A stretch of 64,000 nucleotides of DNA from Burkholderiaceae bacterium (GTDB lineage: Bacteria > Pseudomonadota > Gammaproteobacteria > Burkholderiales > Burkholderiaceae_E). The position numbers and the translations under genes were made by a program. This document shows positions 44,374 through 52,441 of this stretch, piece by piece. The notes under the pieces are model-generated. The model was not told the origin of the DNA. It worked only from the letters and a program-made list of their open reading frames with translations, and did not search any database. The number at the start of each line of letters is the position of its first letter. Position 1 is the first letter of the stretch. The stretch is from NCBI GenBank assembly GCA_021166725.1, contig JAJPES010000053.1, forward strand, positions 1 through 64,000, read 5' to 3'.

Positions 44374-45127
44374 AAGTGCGTCAGATGCGCACCCCGCGCC
44401 GCCGGTCGCCAGCCTCGACAAGCGCGTCGTCGTCGTCACCGGCGGCGCGAGCGGGCTCGGCGCCGCCACCTGCGCGGAACTCGGTGCCGCGGGGGCGCGC
44501 ATCGTCGTTGCCGATCTGGCGAAGGAGCGCGCACAGCGTGGCGCGTCGCAGCTGAGCGAGAACGGCGTCGAGGCACTTGCCGCCGCAGTCGACGTAGGCG
44601 ACGAAGCCCAGGTGCAGCGCCTGTTCGGCGCGGCGATCGAGCGCTTCGGTGCGGTCGACGCCGTCGTCAACAGCGCGGCGATCGACGTCACGGCGCCGAT
44701 CTCGGAGCTGTCCGCCGCCGACTGGGAACGCATAGTGCGCACCAACCTGAACGGCGTGTTCCTCGTCGCGCGGCAGGCCTGCGCAGCGATGCGCGAGCGC
44801 GGCGGCGCGATCGTCAACATCGCGTCCACCGCGTCGAAGCGCGCGTGGCCGAACGCGAGCGCGTATCACGCGACGAAGTGGGGCGTGCTCGGACTGTCCC
44901 ACGCGCTGCACGCCGAACTGCGACCGCAGGGGATCAAGGTCTGCGCGATCGTCGCCGGCGGCATGCGCACGCCGTTCCTGCTCGATCGCTTCCCCGACAT
45001 CGACCCGTCGGTGCTGCAGGATCCGCGCAACGTCGCGCGCGCGATCCGCTTCGTGCTCGAGCAGCCCGCCGAAACCGTCATCCCCGAAATGATGGTGCTG
45101 CCGATGCGCGAAACCTCGTGGCCGTGA
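44348..45127 (+). CDS. SDR-family NAD(P)-dependent oxidoreductase
   Basis: A 259-aa short-chain dehydrogenase. After a Pro/Ala-rich N-terminus of about 25 residues come TGGASGLGAAT (cofactor glycines), NSAAIDV, the catalytic Ser in NIASTAS and YHATK. Acidic Asp in VVADLAKE suggests NAD preference. GAGGAG lies six bases before the ATG. Between glycosyltransferase and phosphatase genes it may modify a sugar nucleotide or polyol. Confidence 0.88.
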   Translation: MQQPSAGSESASDAHPAPPVASLDKRVVVVTGGASGLGAATCAELGAAGARIVVADLAKERAQRGASQLSENGVEALAAAVDVGDEAQVQRLFGAAIERFGAVDAVVNSAAIDVTAPISELSAADWERIVRTNLNGVFLVARQACAAMRERGGAIVNIASTASKRAWPNASAYHATKWGVLGLSHALHAELRPQGIKVCAIVAGGMRTPFLLDRFPDIDPSVLQDPRNVARAIRFVLEQPAETVIPEMMVLPMRETSWP

Positions 45128-45717
45128 CCGTGCCGCGGCCGGCGGTCTTTCTCGACAAGGACGGGACCTTGCTCGTCGACGTTCCGTTCAACGTCGATCC
45201 GCAGCGCATGTGCTTCGCCGAAGGCGTGCCGCGGGCGCTCGCGCGCCTGGCTGCTTTGGGCGCGCCGTTGATCGTGGTCAGCAACCAGGCGGGCGTTGCG
45301 CTCGGGCGCTTCGACGCGTCCCGGCTCGACGCCGTGCGCGGGCATCTGGGCGCGATGTTCGCGCAGTGCGGCGCGTCGCTGACCGCCGTCTATTTCTGCA
45401 CGCATCATCCGCAGGGAAGCGTCGCCGCGCACGCCGTGGCGTGCGACTGCCGCAAGCCGCGGCCGGGCCTGCTGCAGCGCGCGGCGCGAGAGCACGCCAT
45501 CGATCTGCAGCGTTCGTGGATGATCGGCGACATCCTCGACGACGTCGAGGCGGGCAAGCGCGCCGGGTGCCGCTCGGTGCTCGTGTGCAACGGCAACGAA
45601 ACCGAATGGATCGGCGGACCCTTTCGCCGGCCCGACCATCTGGTGCGCGACCTCGGCGAGGCCGCCGCACTCGTCGAGGCAGCGGGCGTGCCGCGCGGCG
45701 TGCCGGTGGCCGCATGA
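45124..45717 (+). CDS. HAD-IIIA phosphatase (GmhB-like)
   Basis: A 197-aa HAD phosphatase like D-glycero-D-manno-heptose-1,7-bisphosphate 7-phosphatase. The nucleophile motif is FLDKDGTLL (Asp11, Asp13), motif II VVSNQAG, and later MIGDILDDVEAG. The zinc loop with CTHHPQGS, then CDCRKPRPG, matches the Cys-His-Cys-Cys cluster of GmhB. The GTG at 45124 overlaps the SDR stop (GTGA); GTG at 45118 is equally possible. Co-occurrence with two GT9 genes supports heptose metabolism. Confidence 0.85.
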   Translation: MTVPRPAVFLDKDGTLLVDVPFNVDPQRMCFAEGVPRALARLAALGAPLIVVSNQAGVALGRFDASRLDAVRGHLGAMFAQCGASLTAVYFCTHHPQGSVAAHAVACDCRKPRPGLLQRAAREHAIDLQRSWMIGDILDDVEAGKRAGCRSVLVCNGNETEWIGGPFRRPDHLVRDLGEAAALVEAAGVPRGVPVAA

Positions 45718-46838
45718 ACGAAGCATGGTCGAAGGCCGAGCGCGTGCTTTGCGTGCGGCTCGACAACATGGGCGACGTGCTGATGACGACGCCGGCGATT
45801 CGCGCGATCCGGGAAGCCATGCCGTCGCGGCACATCACGCTGCTCGGTTCGTCCTCGGGCGTGCGGGCGGCCGCGCACGTTCCCGAGATCGACGCGGCGA
45901 TCGGCTACGAGGCGCCGTGGATGAAGAACGAACGCACCGACGAATCGGGTGCCGACGCCGATCAGGCGTTCATCGACGTTCTCGCCGCACATCGATTCGA
46001 CGCTGCGGTGATCTTCACTTCCTACAGCCAGAGTCCGATCGCGCCGGCGCTGGTGTGCCGGATGGCGGGCATCCCGCTGCGGCTCGCGCACTGTCGCGAG
46101 AATCCGTACCTGCTGCTCACCGACTGGCTGGCGGAAACCGAACCGGTGCAGCAGGTGCGCCACGAGGTCGAGCGACAACTGGACCTGGTCGCCGGCTTCG
46201 CGCCGCGCCCCTCCGATCTGCGGCTGTCGTTCCGCGTGTCCGAGCCCGATCGGGCGGCGCTCACGTCGAAGCTGCGCACGGCCGGCGTCGATCCCGCTGC
46301 CGCGCGCATCGTCGTGCATCCGGGGGCGAGCGCGCCGTCGCGCCGATGGCCGGCGGCGCATTTCGCGCAGACCGTGCGCGAACTCGCGCAGTGCCAGCGC
46401 CGCGAGATCGTGCTCACCGGCGACGCCGGCGAAACCACGCTCGTCTCCGCCATTGCGGCGCAGGCGGGCAACCCCGAGTGCGTGCACGACCTGTCGGGGC
46501 GTTTGTCGCTGGGCGAACTCGGCGCGCTGCTCGAAGATTCCGACCTGCTGATCGCCAACAACACCGGACCGGTGCACGTCGCCGCCGCACTCGGCACACC
46601 GGTGGTCGATCTCTATGCGTTGACCAATCCGCAGCACGCACCCTGGCGGGTGGCCGCGCGCGTGCTGAACCGCGACGTACCGTGCCGCAATTGCTACAAG
46701 AGCGTGTGTCCGAACGGAACACAGGCGTGCCTGGTCGGTGTCGAGCCCCGCGAAGCGGTGGACGCCGCGCTCGCGCTGCTGTCGGCGCGGCGTTCGATGC
46801 GCGCGCTCGAAGAAAGATTCACCGACCAGGAGCATTGA
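45714..46838 (+). CDS. GT9 (heptosyltransferase-like) glycosyltransferase, copy 1
   Basis: A 374-aa GT9 protein. The start region VLCVRLDNMGDVLMTTPAIRAIREAMP, the mid VVHPGASAPSRRWPAAHFAQ and ANNTGPVHVAAALGTPVVDLYALTNP are heptosyltransferase motifs. A Cys-rich loop (CRNCYKSVCPNGTQAC) lies near the C-terminus. Its ATG overlaps the phosphatase stop (ATGA). It probably adds ADP-heptose or a similar sugar to lipopolysaccharide or another acceptor. Confidence 0.88.
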   Translation: MNEAWSKAERVLCVRLDNMGDVLMTTPAIRAIREAMPSRHITLLGSSSGVRAAAHVPEIDAAIGYEAPWMKNERTDESGADADQAFIDVLAAHRFDAAVIFTSYSQSPIAPALVCRMAGIPLRLAHCRENPYLLLTDWLAETEPVQQVRHEVERQLDLVAGFAPRPSDLRLSFRVSEPDRAALTSKLRTAGVDPAAARIVVHPGASAPSRRWPAAHFAQTVRELAQCQRREIVLTGDAGETTLVSAIAAQAGNPECVHDLSGRLSLGELGALLEDSDLLIANNTGPVHVAAALGTPVVDLYALTNPQHAPWRVAARVLNRDVPCRNCYKSVCPNGTQACLVGVEPREAVDAALALLSARRSMRALEERFTDQEH

Positions 46839-46843
46839 ACCGG

Positions 46844-47950
46844 ATGGCAGCCTTGCCCGTTGAACCGATGAACCATGAGCGCGCGCCGCGCATCGCGGTG
46901 TTCCGCGCGCTGCAGCTGGGTGACCTGCTTTGCGCAGTGCCGGTGTTGCGCGCGTTGAGACACGCGCATCCGCGAGCGCACGTCACCCTGATCGGACTGC
47001 CTTCGTCCTCAGCTTTCGCACGGCGATTCGACCGCTATGTCGACGACTGGCTCGGCTTTCCCGGCGCGGCCGGACTGCCCGAGCAGTCGCCCGAAGGCGT
47101 GCGTCTGCCGGAGTTTTTCGCCGAAGCCCGCGCGCGGCGCTTCGATCTTGCGCTGCAATTGCACGGCAGCGGCGAACGCACCAACGGCATCGTGCGGATG
47201 ATCGGCGCGAAGCGCAGTTGCGGTTTCGCTCCGGAACACGGCGTCGAAAGCGCCGGTGACGACTTCGTGCGCTGGCCCGAGGAAATATCGGAGATCGAGC
47301 GCCTGCTGCGCATCGTCGATCACCTCGGTATCGAAAGGCGCGGCAGCGAGCTCGAGTTCCCGGTGAGCGATGACGAGCGGCGCTCGTGGCGTCGCATCGC
47401 GCAACGTCGGTCGCTCGATCCGCAGCGTCTCGTGCTCGTGCACCCCGGCGCCCGCTTCGCGTCGAGGCGCTGGCCGGTGGGACGTTTCGCCGAGCTGGCC
47501 GACCGGCTGGTGTCGCGCGGCTGGCAAGTCGCGATCACCGGCACTGCCGACGAACGCGCGCTCGCCGCGTCGATGCGCGCTTCGATGCGGATGCAGGCGG
47601 CCGACCTGAGCGGCGCCACCGGGCTCGGCGAGCTCGGCGCCGCGCTCGAAAGCTGCCGGCTCCTCGTCTGCAACGACACCGGCGTGTCGCACGTGGCCGT
47701 CGGCGTCGGCACGCGCAGCGTCGTCGTTGCCAGCGGCAGCGAGATCCGGCGCTGGAGGCCGCTCGATCGGCGACTGCATCCGATGCTCGCCGTCGACATG
47801 GACTGCCGACCGTGCGCGCACCCGAGCTGTCCGCGCGTCGGCCATCCGTGCGCGACCGCGGTCGGCGTCGATGCGGTGTTCGAACTGGCGCTGCACCAGT
47901 TGACGGCCGGTGCTTCGCGGCCGTCGCCGGCACTGGCGCCGGCCGCCTGA
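46844..47950 (+). CDS. GT9 (heptosyltransferase-like) glycosyltransferase, copy 2
   Basis: A 368-aa GT9 protein with IAVFRALQLGDLLCAVPVLRALRHAHP, VLVHPGARFASRRWPVGRFAELADRL and CNDTGVSHVAVGVGTRSVVVASGSE. It has its own Cys cluster (CRPCAHPSCPRVGHPCA), a feature shared with copy 1. The ATG at 46844 is 5 bp after copy 1; a second ATG at 46868 is possible. It differs enough from copy 1 to suggest a separate acceptor. Confidence 0.87.
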   Translation: MAALPVEPMNHERAPRIAVFRALQLGDLLCAVPVLRALRHAHPRAHVTLIGLPSSSAFARRFDRYVDDWLGFPGAAGLPEQSPEGVRLPEFFAEARARRFDLALQLHGSGERTNGIVRMIGAKRSCGFAPEHGVESAGDDFVRWPEEISEIERLLRIVDHLGIERRGSELEFPVSDDERRSWRRIAQRRSLDPQRLVLVHPGARFASRRWPVGRFAELADRLVSRGWQVAITGTADERALAASMRASMRMQAADLSGATGLGELGAALESCRLLVCNDTGVSHVAVGVGTRSVVVASGSEIRRWRPLDRRLHPMLAVDMDCRPCAHPSCPRVGHPCATAVGVDAVFELALHQLTAGASRPSPALAPAA

Positions 47951-47958
47951 GAGCGCCA

Positions 47959-48924
47959 GTGCCCAGGCCGGACGGCTCGCGCCTGCAGGTGCTCACCTGG
48001 CACGTGCACGGCAACTACCTGTACTACCTGAGCCAGGCGGCACACGACTTCCATCTCGTCACGCTGCCGGGTCATCCGCCCGGTCATGCGGGGCGCGTCG
48101 GCATGCTGCCGTGGGGACCGAACGTGCACGAGGTCCGCGCCGAGGACGTCGCCGGCCGGCGCTTCGACTGCGTGCTGTACCAGTCGCGTCGGCACTGGGA
48201 CGACGATCGCCTGCGATGGCTGAGCGACGCGCAGCGCGCGTTGCCCGCCGTGTATCTCGAGCACGATCCGCCGCAGCAGCATCCGACCGCCACGCGTCAT
48301 CCGGCGGCCGACAGCGACGCGCACATCGTGCACGTGACGTCGTTCAACGCGCTGATGTGGGACAACGGCAGTGCGCCAACGCGCGTCATCGAGCACGGCG
48401 TGCTCGTGCCCGACGAGGTTCGCTATCGCGGCGACCGCGACGAGGGCGTCGTCGTCGTCAATCATCTGCGCGAGCGCGGGCGCCGGCTCGGCGCCGACCT
48501 CTTCGAGCAGGTGCGCGAGCGCGTTCCGCTGACGCTGGTCGGCATGGGTTCGCAGGCGATCGGCGGTGAGGGCGAGATTCCGAACCTCGAGCTCGCCGGA
48601 TTCGTTGCGCGCTTTCGCTTCTTCTTCAATCCGATCCGTTATACGAGCCTGGGCCTGTCGGTACTCGAGGCGATGACCGTCGGCATGCCGGTGGTCGCGC
48701 TCGCCACCACCGAGATGCCGATGGTGATCCGCAACGGCGTGAACGGCTACGCCGATACGGATCTAGACGCGCTGGTCGACGTGATGCAAACGCTGATCGC
48801 CGACCCCGGTCTTGCCCGGCGCTGGGGCGAGGCGGCGCGCGCCGATGCACTCGCGCGCTTCTCGATCGAGCGCTTCGCGCGCGACTGGACGCAGTTCCTG
48901 AGCGAAGTGGCGCGCGACGGGTGA
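47959..48924 (+). CDS. Glycosyltransferase, GT-B fold (GT4-like)
   Basis: A 321-aa protein recognised by its C-terminal domain: YTSLGLSVLEAMTVGMPVVALATTEMP, then NGVNGYADTDLDALVDVMQTLIADP, the usual donor-binding and end pattern. The N-terminal half is unusual: HVHGNYLYYLSQAAHDFHLVTLPG and EHDPPQQHPTATRHPAADSDAHIVHVT. The GTG at 47959 is 8 bp after the GT9 gene. It closes the plus-strand group. Confidence 0.8.
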   Translation: MPRPDGSRLQVLTWHVHGNYLYYLSQAAHDFHLVTLPGHPPGHAGRVGMLPWGPNVHEVRAEDVAGRRFDCVLYQSRRHWDDDRLRWLSDAQRALPAVYLEHDPPQQHPTATRHPAADSDAHIVHVTSFNALMWDNGSAPTRVIEHGVLVPDEVRYRGDRDEGVVVVNHLRERGRRLGADLFEQVRERVPLTLVGMGSQAIGGEGEIPNLELAGFVARFRFFFNPIRYTSLGLSVLEAMTVGMPVVALATTEMPMVIRNGVNGYADTDLDALVDVMQTLIADPGLARRWGEAARADALARFSIERFARDWTQFLSEVARDG

Positions 48925-48945
48925 GTTCCGGCGCGCCGCGCTGGG

Positions 48946-50175
48946 TCAGGCGGCTTCGGCCGGCACCGCACTGGCGATCAGCGACTGCCAGCCGTCGGCA
49001 TCGGCAGGCCATGCGCGTTCGCCGTTCGCCTGCAGTTGTCGCAGGATCTGTCCGAGCTGCCAGGTGGGCGGCTGCCCCAGTGCCGCCGGTCGCTCGCGCC
49101 AGATCCGCCGGACGATGTTGTCGCCCACCGCGAAGCGCTGCGCGATCGCTTCGATCGTCGCGCGATCCTGTCCGGCGTCGATCGCCCGCTTGAGCGCCGC
49201 GGCCCAGTACAGGCTGTGCACGCTGCGTTCGCGCGCGGCGATGGGACGCAGCTCGAAGGTCGTGCGGGTTGTCAGGGAGGTCGCAAGGGTGTCGTCGGGT
49301 TGCGGCTCGTCGGCTGCATCGCGCTGCGGACAGCTTGCGTCGATCGGCACCAGCGCATCGGCGAAGAAATTCGCGAACGACGGCAACCTGGCGAGCAGGT
49401 GCGCGCGCGGTGCCGCATGCCGCGCATCGATGCGCAGCCAGTTGTAGCAGCCCAGGTGCAGGCCGGCGCCGGTCTTCGACAACTTCGCGAGCGTGACCGG
49501 GTCGAGCGCCGATTCGAGCACCGCACGAACGCGCCCGTCGATCGCGTCCTCGCGCAGGTCGACCGAACGCAGTGCGCGTCCATAGAAGTCGACGTCGATG
49601 ATCTCGTCGCGCAGCGCCGCGCGCAGGCTGGCGAGGAAATCGGGATGACGTCCGGCGCGATCGAACAGCGACCCGGCCGCGTGCGGTTCGATGCGATGCT
49701 CGCGGTCGAGGTGCCGCCCCCAGTCGTCGCGGCGGCGATCGAGCGTGGTGAGCATCTCGTCGGCGAGCGACGCGAAGAGCAGGTCGAGCGCGTCGTTGTC
49801 CGGCCGAGGCGCGCCCGGCGCCACCTCGCTGCGCGCGAGCACGTCGACCAGCAGGCGCAGCGTGCGATCGGACAGCAGGGCGCGGAAATCGTAGACCAGC
49901 TGGTCGCGATCGACGCCCACGAAGCGCACGTTCAGCCCCCACGCGCGGGTGAGGTGCGCGAAGATCGGGTTCGTCATCAGCGACAGGCGCGACGCGAGCG
50001 GCAGCATCACGACGAACAGGCGCCAGTCGGAGGACGGATCGCGAACGACGATCGCCCGCGGACTGTTGGCATAGCTCGCCGCCAATTGCGCGAGCTCGGG
50101 ACCCGTGTTGCCGGGGTCCTGCAGGTCTCGGTCGATCGGGACCGCATCGACCGTGAAAAACTCGACGTCCTTCAA
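48946..50175 (-). CDS. Hypothetical protein, 409 aa
   Basis: No family is recognised. The only plausible full-length start is TTG at 50175. The protein is mostly hydrophilic and alpha-helical, with a hydrophobic stretch (SDWRLFVVMLPLASRLSLMTNPIFAHL), a Cys/Trp segment (GLHLGCYNWLRIDARHAAPRAH) and a C-terminal part whose GDNIVRRIWRERPAALGQPPTW suggests a helix-turn-helix. No signal peptide is visible. It is convergent with the glycan genes and downstream of a 58-aa membrane protein. Function is unknown. Confidence 0.65.
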   Translation of the reverse strand: MKDVEFFTVDAVPIDRDLQDPGNTGPELAQLAASYANSPRAIVVRDPSSDWRLFVVMLPLASRLSLMTNPIFAHLTRAWGLNVRFVGVDRDQLVYDFRALLSDRTLRLLVDVLARSEVAPGAPRPDNDALDLLFASLADEMLTTLDRRRDDWGRHLDREHRIEPHAAGSLFDRAGRHPDFLASLRAALRDEIIDVDFYGRALRSVDLREDAIDGRVRAVLESALDPVTLAKLSKTGAGLHLGCYNWLRIDARHAAPRAHLLARLPSFANFFADALVPIDASCPQRDAADEPQPDDTLATSLTTRTTFELRPIAARERSVHSLYWAAALKRAIDAGQDRATIEAIAQRFAVGDNIVRRIWRERPAALGQPPTWQLGQILRQLQANGERAWPADADGWQSLIASAVPAEAA

Positions 50176-50199
50176 GGCGGGAAACGCGCTCGGAGCCTG

Positions 50200-50376
50200 C
50201 TAGTCGGCCTGCTTGGCGAGAAACAGCAGCCCGCCGCCGAACAGCAGCAGCGCGGTGGCCATCAGGATGCGGGCGATCGATCCGCGCCACAGCGCCTCGG
50301 CTGCGAAGAGGACTCCCGCCGTGAGCACGATGCGTGCGGTACCGGCGGTACGTTGCGCGGGACTGAGGCGGGTCAT
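50200..50376 (-). CDS. Small membrane protein, 58 aa
   Basis: A short open frame from ATG 50376 to TAG, between the hydratase and the 409-aa gene, 9 and 24 bp from them. The translation has two hydrophobic stretches (ARIVLTAGVLFAAEALW and ILMATALLLFGGGLLFLA) separated by RGS and flanked by basic residues. This is a believable two-helix inner-membrane hairpin. Tight spacing and same strand support a real gene. Function is unknown. Confidence 0.6.
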   Translation of the reverse strand: MTRLSPAQRTAGTARIVLTAGVLFAAEALWRGSIARILMATALLLFGGGLLFLAKQAD

Positions 50377-50385
50377 GTCGGTAAT

Positions 50386-51270
50386 CTACCGTAGAACCGG
50401 CGGCGATGTCCGGGATTCACCGACGGTGCGAATGTCGAGCCCGGACAGTTCTACTCCTTCGATCCGACTCGTCCAGCGCTGCCCGACGAACAGCGGTTGC
50501 GCATCGGTGAGCGTGCCGGTGGTGACGAGCGATCCCGGCTCGATCGAATGACCGCGCAGCGCCAGTTCGTGCGCCAGGTGCGCGACCGCATGCAGCGGTC
50601 CGTCGAGCGCTTCCCGACCGTAACCCTGCGCCACCTCGACGCCGTCGCGGCGCAACTCGACCCTCAGCGCCGAGAGCCGTTCGATCACCTGAAGGACGTC
50701 TTTGCCGAGCGCTTCGATCGGCCGGCGCGGACCGACGATGAGCGCGCCGTGCAGGCTCTGCGCGGCGAAGGCTTCGGCCGCGGTGAAGCGCCAGTCGGGA
50801 TACGGGCTCTGCACGATCTCGAAACCGTGCGCGAACCATTCGGCGGCCTCGTACACGGCTTCCGCGGTGGGCGCACGCGGCGACGCGCGCAGGCCGATGA
50901 CGATCTCGGGTTCGAGCCGCGGCTGCGAGAAGCGGCAAAGGTCGACGTCGACGACGTTGGTCTCGCTGCCGTTGCGCGCTTCGGCGACGCGCAGCGTCGT
51001 GTTCCAGACCGGGCCCCAGATCGGATGGAACACCCCGTACAGCGGCCATATCGATCGATTGGTGAAGCCGATCTTGTAGCCGACCGGCCGTTCGCCGCGC
51101 GCGATGCGAGCGACGACGATGCCGGTCTGCATCGCCTCGGCCCGGGCCAGGTCGGACAGCGGCGCAAAGGCGTCGCGCGCGAGCGTGCGCGCGTGATCGC
51201 CGGCGTCGAGAAGGAGCTCCGCGGACAGTTCGGCGGACATCGGAAGACTGGGCGGCAGGACGTCAGGCAT
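50386..51270 (-). CDS. 2-keto-4-pentenoate hydratase/fumarylacetoacetase-fold protein
   Basis: A 294-aa member of the FAH superfamily, closest in layout to MhpD/TesE-type hydratases that add water to a 2-hydroxypenta-2,4-dienoate. Visible features are GYKIGFTNRS, the metal-ligand region QPRLEPEIVIGLR, and GSLVTTGTLTDAQPLFVGQRW. The start could be 51270 or the internal ATG at 51240. No meta-cleavage partners are adjacent, so the substrate remains open. Confidence 0.82.
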   Translation of the reverse strand: MPDVLPPSLPMSAELSAELLLDAGDHARTLARDAFAPLSDLARAEAMQTGIVVARIARGERPVGYKIGFTNRSIWPLYGVFHPIWGPVWNTTLRVAEARNGSETNVVDVDLCRFSQPRLEPEIVIGLRASPRAPTAEAVYEAAEWFAHGFEIVQSPYPDWRFTAAEAFAAQSLHGALIVGPRRPIEALGKDVLQVIERLSALRVELRRDGVEVAQGYGREALDGPLHAVAHLAHELALRGHSIEPGSLVTTGTLTDAQPLFVGQRWTSRIEGVELSGLDIRTVGESRTSPPVLR

Positions 51271-51305
51271 AAGTCTACCGGTGCGTCGTCGCGCCGGGTT
51301 GTACA

Positions 51306-52124
51306 GTGCCGGTCCGGAGGTGCTTGCAACTGAGCGTCATCGAGATCGTCGTCATCGTCGTCGCCGGCTTCCTTGCCGGCGCGGTCAATTCGGTGGCCGG
51401 CGGCGGAACCTTCTTTTCGTTTCCGGCGATGCTCGCCGTGGGCGTGCCTCCGGTCATCGCCAATGCGAGCAACGCGGTGGCGCTGTGGCCGGGCAGTCTC
51501 GCCGGGGCGTGGGCCTTCCGGCGCGAACTGCGCCGTTTCTCCACGAGCCTGCCGGCATTGTCGGCGATCGCCCTTGTCGGGGGCATCGCCGGCGGGCTCC
51601 TGTTGCTGCGCACGTCGAACGAGCGCTTCTCGGCGCTGATTCCGTGGCTGCTGCTGCTCGCCACGCTGCTCTTCGCGTTCAGCGGCCCGTTGTCGAGCGG
51701 CATGCGCGCGTTGCTGCGCCGGCCGACCGAGCGCGAGCACTCGCTTGCGGCGCCCGTGCGGCATTTCGGCGTCGGCGGATATCTCTTCCAGGGCGTGGTC
51801 TCGATCTACGGCGGCTTCTTCGGTGCCGGCATGGGCATCCTGATGATCGCCGCGCTGGCGATCCAGGGCTTCGACGACCTGTACGAGATCAATGCGCTGA
51901 AGAACTGGCTGTCGGCGGTGATCTACAGCGTTGCGGTGGTGACTTTCGTTCTGGCCGATGCGGTGTTGTGGCCGCACACGCTGGTAATGCTCGTCGCGGC
52001 GACGCTCGGCGGCTATCTCGGCGCGGCCTGGGCGCGGCGGATCCCGGCCCTGTGGTTGCGCCGCTTCATCATCGGTTTCGGCGCGTTGCTCACCGCCTGG
52101 TACTTCCCGGATGCCTTTGCGTGA
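51306..52124 (+). CDS. TSUP (TauE/SafE) family membrane protein, copy 2
   Basis: A protein of up to 272 aa with about eight helices. The first half has AGAVNSVAGGGTFFSFPAMLAVGVPP and the second GGYLFQGVVSIYGGFFGAGMGILMIAAL, the paired TSUP motifs. The GTG at 51306 opens the frame, but GGAGG at 51316-51320 would suit a start slightly later, such as TTG at 51324. The transported anion is unknown. The gene is divergent from the hydratase across only 35 bp. Confidence 0.88.
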   Translation: MPVRRCLQLSVIEIVVIVVAGFLAGAVNSVAGGGTFFSFPAMLAVGVPPVIANASNAVALWPGSLAGAWAFRRELRRFSTSLPALSAIALVGGIAGGLLLLRTSNERFSALIPWLLLLATLLFAFSGPLSSGMRALLRRPTEREHSLAAPVRHFGVGGYLFQGVVSIYGGFFGAGMGILMIAALAIQGFDDLYEINALKNWLSAVIYSVAVVTFVLADAVLWPHTLVMLVAATLGGYLGAAWARRIPALWLRRFIIGFGALLTAWYFPDAFA

Positions 52125-52441
52125 GGACGGGCCGGCGTCCGCGGCGCAACCCCGGCGGGCAGTGTCCGTGCCGGTCTTCGCGCGGTATGCCCGGTGTAAA
52201 CTGGGCAACCCTTTTCGTGCCGGGATCCCGCCTCGCTGGCGCGCCACGAAACACTGCGCTAGGAGGCTGTCGGGCTATGGACAGCCTCCTGGATCCCGGC
52301 CGCTGCTTTTGCGGCTCACGGAGCCGGCATGCCGAATCAGCCGAGAAGAATTTGCGGCGCGTTCCGTCGCGCAGGCGCACGGAATGCGGCGTGGCAAGGC
52401 TAACGCCGTTGCCCGAAGATTCCCATCAAGGAGATTGACCC
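52125..52441. other. 317-bp pckG leader region
   Basis: No gene is seen. The stretch from 52219 to 52315 contains nested perfect inverted repeats described separately. A TGTAAACT near 52195-52202 could be a -10 for pckG but lacks a convincing -35. The ribosome site is probably AGGAG at 52429-52433 before ATG 52442. Confidence 0.4.
52219..52315. repeat. Nested inverted repeats upstream of pckG
   Basis: An outer pair GCCGGGATCC (52219-52228) and GGATCCCGGC (52291-52300) encloses an inner perfect 11-bp hairpin, AGGAGGCTGTC (52261-52271) with GACAGCCTCCT (52280-52290), loop GGGCTATG. A third stem GCCGC/GCGGC (52299-52303, 52311-52315) follows with loop TGCTTTT. The inner stem buries AGGAGG. Possibilities are an RNA control element for pckG, terminator of the upstream TSUP gene, or a small palindromic repeat element. 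Confidence 0.6.
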
